NCBI GenBank assembly: GCA_002315625.1
Contig: DCHH01000076.1
Coordinates: forward strand, 1,842 to 9,587
Length of the DNA: 7,746 nucleotides
Source of the DNA: Bacteroidales bacterium UBA1757
GTDB taxonomy: Bacteria; Bacteroidota; Bacteroidia; Bacteroidales; UBA1402
Direction of reading: 5' to 3'
The notes under the pieces are model-generated. The model had not been told where the DNA came from and ran no database searches. It was given only the letters and a program-made list of their open reading frames with translations. Positions 1 to 6,430 of this stretch are shown piece after piece. Position numbers and translations under genes: made by a program. Each line of letters opens with the position of its first letter. Positions within the stretch are counted from its first letter, which is position 1.

Positions 1-1677
1 CCCTCTGTCCTGACGGATGATTCCCTTGGATTTACCATGACCATGAAAGGCGATTATCCCAAGGAAAACGTACTTACCTATACCATCAGTCGTAACAACG
101 GCTTCAACGGAAAGCTCCATTTCCGCATTCCTGCCTGGATGAACGCTTCTGAAGTTGCAGTAGAAATCAACGGCAACAAAGCGTCACTGAACGACCTTGA
201 GTCAGGGCTTCCTTACCTCACATCTTCCTGGAAAGCAGGGGATGTCATTACCCTTACGCTTCCTGTCGTTCTTCGTTATGAGGCCTCAGAAGAGCCCGAT
301 GTCGCTGCTGTTTTCTTTGGCCCGTATCTTCTTTCACCCAATTTAGGTAGGGCTGGAAACGACTATACCAGCGACTGCTGGATTCAGACTGTCACACAGT
401 CTCCTTACGATTTTCCCCATTTCGTGGGCAGTAAGGAGGACCTTTCCTCGTGGCTTATCCGCTCTGGTGATGAACTTCAGTTCAAGGGTAATAGCACCAG
501 CAAGACCTACACCTTTATCCCATTTTACCAGTGCAATCACATGGCTACATCAATCTATCAGCGGTTCATTGGCGCCGAGGATGATTCTACCTCAGTGCTC
601 TATGTCCCCGATAAACTTCTAATCGGACATGATGTTTCGCACGAACTTACGGGCCGTTCGACAATCCATTCCATCTACAATCGTTATTATCTGACTGTGG
701 GTGCCAAGAATAAGATTCAATGCACCATGGCCCTTTCTCCCGAAAAGGATATGCAGCACTATGTGATGCTCAAATACGACGGGTGGGAAACCGATACTCT
801 TGGCAATTTCTCAGTGTTTGTGGATGATGTGTATATCGGCGAGGCCGGCCCTTGCGAAAAGAGCCAGCAGTTCACCTTCCCGACTGTCTATTTCAAGATT
901 CCATTGGAACTTACCAGTGGCAAGAGCTCAGTCAAAGTTAAGCTCCAGCAAGGATCCAGGGCTATGAACTATTTTGCCATTGAGCTGGTTACCGAACGCT
1001 ATCTGCAGGAGATCTGTCCGGAAAGCAAGAATCTGTATGGCAAGGAGGCAAAGGCAATGCGTCTGGAAGCCGAAGCCGCTCAGCCACATGAATCGAACCG
1101 TACTTTTGACGGCAAGAGTTCCGCCGGGGCATATGTGTCTCGCCTCGCAACCTATCTTCAGTGGAATACCCTCTACATCCCGGCCAGCCAGGATTATGAT
1201 CTTGTCATCTGTCGTCGGGGTTCGACAGCACTCAAATACAACATTAAGGTGGGCAATGCCTCCACTGAGGTCAAGATTCCCGCTTCGTCTGGTGAATGGA
1301 ATGAGTATTCACTCAGAATACACCTCGATGAAGGGTTCAACACACTGAACATCTCCCCGGTTTCTGTTCGTTCCCCATTCGATATAGATTATGTTGACAT
1401 TATTCCGGTAGATCCTACATCAAACAAATCGCCAATTGTGTCAGACACTCCGTTCTATGTATTTCCAAACCCCGCAACCGACATAGTCCACTTCAAGGTG
1501 GGAGACGAACGTGAAGGTGAAATCCGGATTTTCGACTCTCAGGGCAAGCTCTGCGCAAAAATGAAATATCCCGAACATACATCATACGATGTGTCAGTTC
1601 TGGCCGGCGGTATGTATGAAGTGCTCCTCCTATCGGGAAAGAACACCTTATCGACTAAACTGATTGTCAACAAATAA
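1..1677 (+). CDS. DUF1680-type (GH127/GH146) beta-L-arabinofuranosidase, C-terminal part, with CBM-like module and T9SS tail (5'-partial)
   Basis: The frame is open from base 1 with no stop, so the gene begins upstream; the ATG at 37 lies inside a domain and is not the true start. Numbering from base 1 gives 558 visible residues. Residues 1-105 are the beta-sandwich that closes a DUF1680 catalytic module (HFRIPAW, then SWKAGDVITLTLP and VFFGPYLL). About 147-190 resembles DUF4986, and 204-332 resembles DUF6805. About 353-471 is a CBM6/CBM35-like sandwich, opening with RLEAEAAQ and closing with DIDYVDIIPVD. Residues 481-558 are a type IX sorting domain. DUF4986 and DUF6805 tails are typical of the GH146-like branch, so GH146 is somewhat more likely than GH127. 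The catalytic barrel is outside the window, so activity cannot be checked. Expected role: extracellular removal of beta-L-arabinofuranose from plant glycans. The gene ends 5 nt before the next hydrolase, implying co-transcription. The family is clear; the exact substrate is inference. Confidence 0.88.
   Translation, partial: PSVLTDDSLGFTMTMKGDYPKENVLTYTISRNNGFNGKLHFRIPAWMNASEVAVEINGNKASLNDLESGLPYLTSSWKAGDVITLTLPVVLRYEASEEPDVAAVFFGPYLLSPNLGRAGNDYTSDCWIQTVTQSPYDFPHFVGSKEDLSSWLIRSGDELQFKGNSTSKTYTFIPFYQCNHMATSIYQRFIGAEDDSTSVLYVPDKLLIGHDVSHELTGRSTIHSIYNRYYLTVGAKNKIQCTMALSPEKDMQHYVMLKYDGWETDTLGNFSVFVDDVYIGEAGPCEKSQQFTFPTVYFKIPLELTSGKSSVKVKLQQGSRAMNYFAIELVTERYLQEICPESKNLYGKEAKAMRLEAEAAQPHESNRTFDGKSSAGAYVSRLATYLQWNTLYIPASQDYDLVICRRGSTALKYNIKVGNASTEVKIPASSGEWNEYSLRIHLDEGFNTLNISPVSVRSPFDIDYVDIIPVDPTSNKSPIVSDTPFYVFPNPATDIVHFKVGDEREGEIRIFDSQGKLCAKMKYPEHTSYDVSVLAGGMYEVLLLSGKNTLSTKLIVNK
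1057..1413 (+). other. CBM6/CBM35-like carbohydrate-binding module within the first hydrolase
   Basis: Residues 353-471 of the partial protein show the usual landmarks of this beta-sandwich class. These are an opening RLEAEAA strand, a GAYVS turn followed by YLQWNTLYIPA, a YDLVICRRG strand, an aromatic W in SSGEWNEYSLRIHL, the GFNTLNI strand and a closing DIDYVDI strand. It probably holds the enzyme on its glycan. The ligand cannot be predicted from sequence alone, and a non-binding spacer sandwich is the alternative. Confidence 0.6.
1441..1674 (+). other. Type IX secretion system C-terminal sorting domain (type A, Por secretion tail)
   Basis: The last 78 residues carry the conserved blocks of the type A tail. 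They are VFPNPATD (487-494), a strand giving IRIFDSQGKLC, a YDVSVLAGGMYEVLLL block (529-544), and a terminal strand ending in KLIVNK at the C-terminus. In the known pathway such tails direct Sec-exported proteins through the outer membrane, where the tail is removed and the protein is released or attached to surface lipopolysaccharide. The host should therefore encode a T9SS. No T9SS machinery gene is in this window. Confidence 0.85.
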
Positions 1678-1682
1678 CCCCG

Positions 1683-1739
1683 ATGAACGTGAAAAAGTTA
1701 TTATTTTTCTGTCCCCTGCTGGGGCTGCTTCTGGCATGC
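1683..1739 (+). other. Lipoprotein signal peptide with lipobox
   Basis: Two lysines (positions 4-5) precede a hydrophobic run ending in LLLA, with Cys19 at 1737-1739 as the lipidation site. The mature end reads CSEQPADQ. The Bacteroidetes surface-export signal is normally a denser acidic run just after the cysteine. Here only one Glu and one Asp appear among the first six residues after it, so surface exposure is possible but not strongly signalled; the periplasmic face is the alternative. Confidence 0.85.
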
Positions 1740-3539
1740 TCAGAACAGCCCGCAGACCAACTATCCTTCGTGCCTTTTACCGATGTGACCATTACTGGCG
1801 GATTCTGGCAGCCCCGTATGGAAACAGAGTTGAACGTCACAGTCCCTTTCTCCGTACAGCATTGTGAACCGGCGCTTGAGCGCTTCCGCCAGTGCAAGGC
1901 TTTCCTCGAAGGAGATACCACCTCCATTCCCGAATGTCACCGTTTCATCAGTTCCGACATGTACAAGGTTATGGAGGGTGTTGCATACTCCCTGATGCTC
2001 CGTCCTGACAAGCAGCTTGAAGCCTGGATGGACAGTACAATCGCTCTGATTGCTGCCTGCCAGCAGGAAGACGGATATCTTTATATCACACATATCTGCG
2101 GGAATCCCAACCCGGAGGAGATGGGTCTTGAGCCCTACTCATACGTAATCCATAGCCATGAATTATACAACATGGGACATCTCTACGAAGCCGCTGTCGC
2201 CTACTGGCAGGCGACGGGTAAGCGTTCGCTGATGGACGTGGCCGAAAAGAGTGCTCGTCATATTAATCACGTATTCTTTGAAGGAGACCCCAACTACAAC
2301 GGAGGCAAGCCGGTCAACCAGGCCCCCGGACATGAAGAGATTGAACTTGCCTTGTGCAAAATGTACCGCGCTACCGGAGAAAAGCTCTATCTGGAGATGG
2401 CGCAGAAGTTCCTCGACATACGCGGTGTCACCTTTATCCCTGATGGCGTTGAAACCTGTTCACCTGAATATGCACAGCAGCACTTGCCTGTCCGTGAACA
2501 GGAGGAGGCTGTCGGTCATTGTGTACGTGCCATATACCTCTACACTGGAATGGCTCAGGTCGATGCCCTGACCGGTAAAAACGACTACACTCATGCGCTG
2601 GATGCAATCTGGAACAATCTGGTATCTTCACGGATGCATGTGACTGGAGGTCTTGGAGCCGACCGCCGTATTGAAGGATTCGGAGAGATGTATTCCCTGC
2701 CTAACAAAGAGGCATACGACGAGACCTGTGCTGCCGTGGCCAATGTGTTCTTCAACAACGCCATGTTCCTGGCAGAAAAGGATGCAAAATACCTCGATAT
2801 TGCCGAAATTTCCCTATTCAACAATGCCTTGGCCGGTATCAGCCTCAGTGGTGACCGTTTCTTCTACGTTAACCCGCTTGAGAGCGACGGGGCCGACGAT
2901 TTCAACTGGGGAGTTTATGGACGGGCCGAATGGTTCGGTTGTTCCTGCTGTCCGCCGAATATTTCCCGGCTGATTCTTCAGACACCAGGGTACATGTACG
3001 CTCATACTTCTTCCGACATCTATGTGACTCTCTATGCCGGCAATGAAACTGACATCAAGCTTGGAGATAATAATGTTCATCTGAGTCAGACGACCGACTA
3101 CCCCGAAGAAGGTACGATTGCGCTGCAAGTGGATCCTGCCAAGGATGGGGTGTTTACTCTTCGGATGCGTATTCCCACATGGTGTCGCACCACCTCCTTC
3201 ATGCCGGGTGAACTCTATCATTTCTCCGACGGTTTGAATGCAGGTTACACGCTCAATGTCAATGGTGAGTCATTTGAGGCTCCTTTGGAGAATGGTTTTG
3301 CCGTCATTTGCCGCACATGGAAACAGGGCGATCTGGTTGAACTGACCTTTAACCAGCAGAAACGCTTTGTTGAGGCTGACGAGCGTGTCAAGGAAGATGC
3401 CGGCTGCCATGCTCTCACTTGCGGACCGTTTGTCTATTGCGATGAAACTGTCGATAACGAAACCAATACTATCCCTTATTACCGTTGGGCCAACCTCAGT
3501 GACCATTCAAAGATGAAGGTATGGCTTCCAAATGAATAA
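1683..3539 (+). CDS. GH127 beta-L-arabinofuranosidase family lipoprotein
   Basis: This 618-residue protein is a complete retaining GH127 enzyme, expected to release terminal beta-L-arabinofuranose. A lipoprotein signal (residues 1-18, LLLA then Cys19) predicts membrane anchoring. The alpha/alpha barrel spans about 28-440 and includes HSHELYNMGH (157-166) and PGHEEIELAL (starting near 215). Compared with HypBA1 of Bifidobacterium longum, Glu331 (RIEGFG) matches the acid/base Glu322. Glu347 and Cys349 (DETC) match zinc ligands Glu338 and Cys340. Cys422 and Cys423 (GCSCCPPN) match the nucleophile Cys417 and ligand Cys418. The spacing of 16 between the two glutamates is identical. The C-terminal beta-sandwich ends in YYRWANLS and KVWLP, the normal family ending, so the protein is full length. 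The start at 1683 places the signal peptide correctly, and no Shine-Dalgarno is visible. The gene sits 5 nt after the first hydrolase. Some GH127 members cleave other sugars, such as aceric acid in rhamnogalacturonan II, so the substrate remains open. Confidence 0.93.
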   Translation: MNVKKLLFFCPLLGLLLACSEQPADQLSFVPFTDVTITGGFWQPRMETELNVTVPFSVQHCEPALERFRQCKAFLEGDTTSIPECHRFISSDMYKVMEGVAYSLMLRPDKQLEAWMDSTIALIAACQQEDGYLYITHICGNPNPEEMGLEPYSYVIHSHELYNMGHLYEAAVAYWQATGKRSLMDVAEKSARHINHVFFEGDPNYNGGKPVNQAPGHEEIELALCKMYRATGEKLYLEMAQKFLDIRGVTFIPDGVETCSPEYAQQHLPVREQEEAVGHCVRAIYLYTGMAQVDALTGKNDYTHALDAIWNNLVSSRMHVTGGLGADRRIEGFGEMYSLPNKEAYDETCAAVANVFFNNAMFLAEKDAKYLDIAEISLFNNALAGISLSGDRFFYVNPLESDGADDFNWGVYGRAEWFGCSCCPPNISRLILQTPGYMYAHTSSDIYVTLYAGNETDIKLGDNNVHLSQTTDYPEEGTIALQVDPAKDGVFTLRMRIPTWCRTTSFMPGELYHFSDGLNAGYTLNVNGESFEAPLENGFAVICRTWKQGDLVELTFNQQKRFVEADERVKEDAGCHALTCGPFVYCDETVDNETNTIPYYRWANLSDHSKMKVWLPNE

Positions 3540-3573
3540 TAATCTATCTTTTCCAAAATGTACAAATTCGATT

Positions 3574-5430
3574 ATGAAGAAATATTTTATTTCAGTGCTG
3601 GTGGCCATCATTCTGATGCCGTTATGCTCCCAAGCTGCTACTCTTCCCCGTCCCGAATACCCCCGTCCGCAGTTTGAGCGTACCGACTGGGTCAACTTGA
3701 ACGGAACATGGACTTATACCCTTGACCAGGCCCAGACGGGCGTGGAGCGTAACCTAATGAACGCCAAGTCATTTGACGGAAAGATTACCGTTCCGTTTGC
3801 CCCCGAGTCGAAACTTTCCGGTGTAGCCTTCAGTGAGGATTTCATCAAATCTATCTGGTATCAGCGCAATATCTCTATCCCGGCTGAGTGGCAAGGGAGA
3901 GACATTCTGCTGAACTTCGGAGCCGTCTATTATCAGTCTGAAATCTATATCGACGGTAAATTTGTGGCCCGTCATTTTGGTGGTAGCGATTCTTTCTCAT
4001 TGGATATTACTGCTTTTGTCACACCTGGACAGAACCATTCACTTGTTGTCTGCGCTTCAAGCGACCTGCGCAGCCGCATGCAGCCAGCCGGCAAGCAATC
4101 GCTCCGTCAGGCCAATTTCGAGTGCATGTACACCCGCACCACCGGCATCTGGCAGACTGTCTGGATGGAGGCTGTCAGCCCCTGTTCTCTCGAACGGGTG
4201 GTGACCACCCCCGACATTGATGCCGGGAATGTTTCCTTCCGTCTTTTCACCCGCCAGAATATTGCCTTTGGAAAGGTGAACGTCATAGTTACCGATGCAG
4301 ACGGAAAGTTGGTCGGGAAACACACTGCCACTGCCGCCAACGGAAGCGAAGTGGTAGTACCTATCCGCAAAGCCCATCTTTGGAGCCCGGAAGACCCCTA
4401 TCTGTACAATGTCCGCTTCGAGGTTGTTTCCCCTGAAGGCGCTATTGTTGATAAGGTATCCTCGTATTTTGGCATGCGAAAGATTCATGTGGAAGGAAAG
4501 CGGGTTTTCCTCAACAATGAACCATACTATCAGCGCCTTGTCCTTGACCAGGGCTTCTATCCGGACGGTATTTGGACGGCTCCTTCTGATGAGGCTCTCC
4601 GCCACGATATCGAACTCTCGAAGAGTGTGGGCTTCAACGGTGCCCGTCTTCACCAGAAAGTATTTGAAGAGCGTTTCCACTACTGGGCAGACCGTCTAGG
4701 TTACCTTACATGGGGCGAATTTCCAAGTTGGGGACTCGACGCCAACGACCCGCTGGCTGCCCGTAATTTCCTCCCTGAGTGGTGCCGTGTGGTTGAGCGT
4801 GACCAGAACCATCCGAGCATTATCACCTGGACCCCTTTCAACGAAGAGTTCTGGCCCGATGATGTGGAGTATCCCCGTTTCATCTCCGATGTGTATGACA
4901 TTACCCGGGCTCTCGACCCCACCCGTCCCATCAATACTGTAAGCGGCGGTGTCCACATCAAGACCGATATCTGGACCTACCATGACTATGAGCAGAACGC
5001 CGACAAACTTCGCGACCTGCTGCTGACACGCGGCGTCAAGGAAGGCCCATCGATGTCGCATCAGGAGCGCCATCGTGGTAATGTCGGTTTTAACCGCCCC
5101 GTCCTGACGGACCCGTATGACTTCCCCGAAAGAGGAAATATTCCATATATTGTCGATGAATTCGGCGGTATCCGCTGCATGGAGAGCAATCCTCCGGCTG
5201 ATGGTGTCTGGGGCTATGGTGATGCTCCTGCGACGAAAGAAGAGTTTTATACCCGTCTTGCATCACAGGTGAAGGCCATTGTCGAGGAGACAGAACACAT
5301 TTGGGGTTATTGCTACACCCAACTCACCGATGTGCAGCAGGAACAGAATGGTATCTTCTATTTCGACCGCACTTCCAAGTACGATGCAGAGCGTCTGAAG
5401 GCAATCTTCGGAATGCCTATCGGAAAATAA
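3574..5430 (+). CDS. Glycoside hydrolase family 2 enzyme (beta-galactosidase/beta-glucuronidase-like), exported
   Basis: A retaining exo-glycosidase of clan GH-A. I place the start at 3574, giving 618 residues that open with the signal peptide MKKYFISVLVAIILMPLCSQA, cleaved after Ala21. The in-frame ATG at 3532 would add 14 polar residues before the signal and overlap the previous gene. Residues about 25-199 are the sugar-binding jelly roll, starting with LNGTWTY and ending with TTGIWQTVWME. About 200-300 is the Ig-like domain, and about 305-618 the TIM barrel. The acid/base is Glu424 in PFNEEFW; the nucleophile is Glu529 in VDEFGG. Both are present, so the enzyme should be active. At about 620 residues it is a short GH2 without extra C-terminal domains. 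The signal peptide has no lipobox, which predicts a soluble periplasmic protein. It follows the GH127 gene by 34 nt in the same transcript and probably trims a neighbouring sugar of the same glycan. Galactose, glucuronate or arabinopyranose are all possible; sequence does not decide. Confidence 0.92.
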   Translation: MKKYFISVLVAIILMPLCSQAATLPRPEYPRPQFERTDWVNLNGTWTYTLDQAQTGVERNLMNAKSFDGKITVPFAPESKLSGVAFSEDFIKSIWYQRNISIPAEWQGRDILLNFGAVYYQSEIYIDGKFVARHFGGSDSFSLDITAFVTPGQNHSLVVCASSDLRSRMQPAGKQSLRQANFECMYTRTTGIWQTVWMEAVSPCSLERVVTTPDIDAGNVSFRLFTRQNIAFGKVNVIVTDADGKLVGKHTATAANGSEVVVPIRKAHLWSPEDPYLYNVRFEVVSPEGAIVDKVSSYFGMRKIHVEGKRVFLNNEPYYQRLVLDQGFYPDGIWTAPSDEALRHDIELSKSVGFNGARLHQKVFEERFHYWADRLGYLTWGEFPSWGLDANDPLAARNFLPEWCRVVERDQNHPSIITWTPFNEEFWPDDVEYPRFISDVYDITRALDPTRPINTVSGGVHIKTDIWTYHDYEQNADKLRDLLLTRGVKEGPSMSHQERHRGNVGFNRPVLTDPYDFPERGNIPYIVDEFGGIRCMESNPPADGVWGYGDAPATKEEFYTRLASQVKAIVEETEHIWGYCYTQLTDVQQEQNGIFYFDRTSKYDAERLKAIFGMPIGK

Positions 5431-5442
5431 TCGTCTCAGCTC

Positions 5443-6426
5443 TCAGTCGAAGAGCAGGTCGGTGAATTGTTCTGCAGTTAGATTGTCGAACCAGTCGCTT
5501 ATCTTAAGATTTGCGACTGGTTCTGCTATGGATTGTCGGTCAAATGGTGTCCCTACCAATTTTTTGGAAAGGGTAGAGACAGGTTCGCGACCCAAGAAAT
5601 CCCCGATGAAATCGATGTTTTCGATTCTCCCTTTTTCTATTGTCAGGTGAACTTCGACAGTGCCGCAGCCTAACCGCTTTTTCCGGACAATATCAGCTTT
5701 GGGGCTATGGCCGTAGTTCCACTCCCAAGTACGGAACTTTTCTTGTGCTATTTGTTCAATGACGGCCAGTTGGGCATCGTTAAGGACGATTTCCTTGTCG
5801 GTATGGTCACGAGATAAGATTCTTTCGAGTTCAGACTGCAATTCATCGACTGACGCTATGTTGGGCAGGTAATCCTTGAGATTGGCTACACGACTTTTGA
5901 CTGATGCAATGCCATGCACTTGAAGTTTCTCGGCCTTAACTGCAAGTACTTCCGAAAGTGTTTCAATATCAACATTGTACATCAGTGTGCCATGTATCAT
6001 TGTATGGTCGCGCCATCCGCGTTTTGCGTAGCCTGATACTTTTCGACCATCTACTAATATGTCATTCCGGCCGCTGAGGAGCGCGGGCACACCAAGTTCC
6101 TGCAATGCTTCTACAATGGGCTGAGGCGAGTCAACGCCATACCGCTCCAAATCCAAAGTCCTTCCGACTATGGTGTAATTGAGGTTCTGAAGGTCGTGAT
6201 AGACGGCCCCTCCGCCTGTCACGCGACGGGCCAGCTTTATGTTATTTGCTTCGAGATAGGGCAGGTTTACCTCTGTATGGGCATTCTGGTTCAGTCCGAT
6301 GATGACTGCAGGAGCATTCTGCCAGAGGTAAAATAGTGGTTCCTCCAGTGGCATCTGTTCCAGGCAGAACCGGTCGAAAGCCATATTGAAGTGGGCGTCG
6401 GTGCTGTTGTTGTGAAGGTATCTCAT
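5443..6426 (-). CDS. lplA: Lipoate-protein ligase A
   Basis: This 327-residue cytoplasmic enzyme activates lipoate with ATP and transfers it to the lipoyl lysine of E2 subunits of 2-oxoacid dehydrogenases and of glycine cleavage H protein. The N-terminal catalytic domain (about 1-230) has the lipoate-binding motif RRVTGGGAVYHD (67-78) followed by NLNYT. It also has the catalytic lysine Lys129 in GRKVSGYA, matching Lys133 of E. coli LplA, then HGTLM (145-149) and SVKSRVANL (175-183). The small C-terminal domain (about 235-327) opens near FRTWEWNYG and contains the GCGTVEVHLTIEKGRI strands. Length is that of the two-domain bacterial form, so it should be able to do both activation and transfer. 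Its ATG lies 4 nt after the stop of the methyltransferase gene, indicating translation from a shared message. No own promoter can fit in the gap. It converges on the GH2 gene with 12 nt between stops. Function is well supported; whether it salvages free lipoate or also accepts octanoate is not visible. Confidence 0.94.
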   Translation of the reverse strand: MRYLHNNSTDAHFNMAFDRFCLEQMPLEEPLFYLWQNAPAVIIGLNQNAHTEVNLPYLEANNIKLARRVTGGGAVYHDLQNLNYTIVGRTLDLERYGVDSPQPIVEALQELGVPALLSGRNDILVDGRKVSGYAKRGWRDHTMIHGTLMYNVDIETLSEVLAVKAEKLQVHGIASVKSRVANLKDYLPNIASVDELQSELERILSRDHTDKEIVLNDAQLAVIEQIAQEKFRTWEWNYGHSPKADIVRKKRLGCGTVEVHLTIEKGRIENIDFIGDFLGREPVSTLSKKLVGTPFDRQSIAEPVANLKISDWFDNLTAEQFTDLLFD

Positions 6427-6430
6427 AAGG

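Noticed and set aside
7..16. Repeat of a ten-base word near position 7 and again at 5101
   Set aside because: It is a short coding coincidence in different genes with no extended identity or repeat structure around either copy.
37..39. ATG at 37 as a true start of the first gene
   Set aside because: The frame is open back to base 1 and the residues before and after it belong to one beta-sandwich; no signal peptide follows, although the C-terminal T9SS tail requires one.
974..1348. 124-codon plus-strand open frame overlapping the CBM-like module
   Set aside because: It is rich in Arg, Pro and Ser with no recognisable motif, as expected of an out-of-frame shadow; the main frame encodes conserved domains.
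2814..3221. 135-codon minus-strand open frame inside the GH127 gene
   Set aside because: It covers the catalytic CC motif region of a clear enzyme, has no family features and no promoter or start context of its own.
4057..4680. 207-codon open frame on the minus strand inside the GH2 gene
   Set aside because: It lies wholly inside a well-supported coding region, has no recognisable domain, and mirrors the codon pattern of the gene on the other strand.
5439..5455. Inverted repeat GCTCT / AGAGC with a 7-nt loop at the convergent junction, as a bidirectional terminator
   Set aside because: The stem is only 5 bp, it overlaps the lplA stop codon and neither side carries an adjacent T-run, so it is no better than chance.
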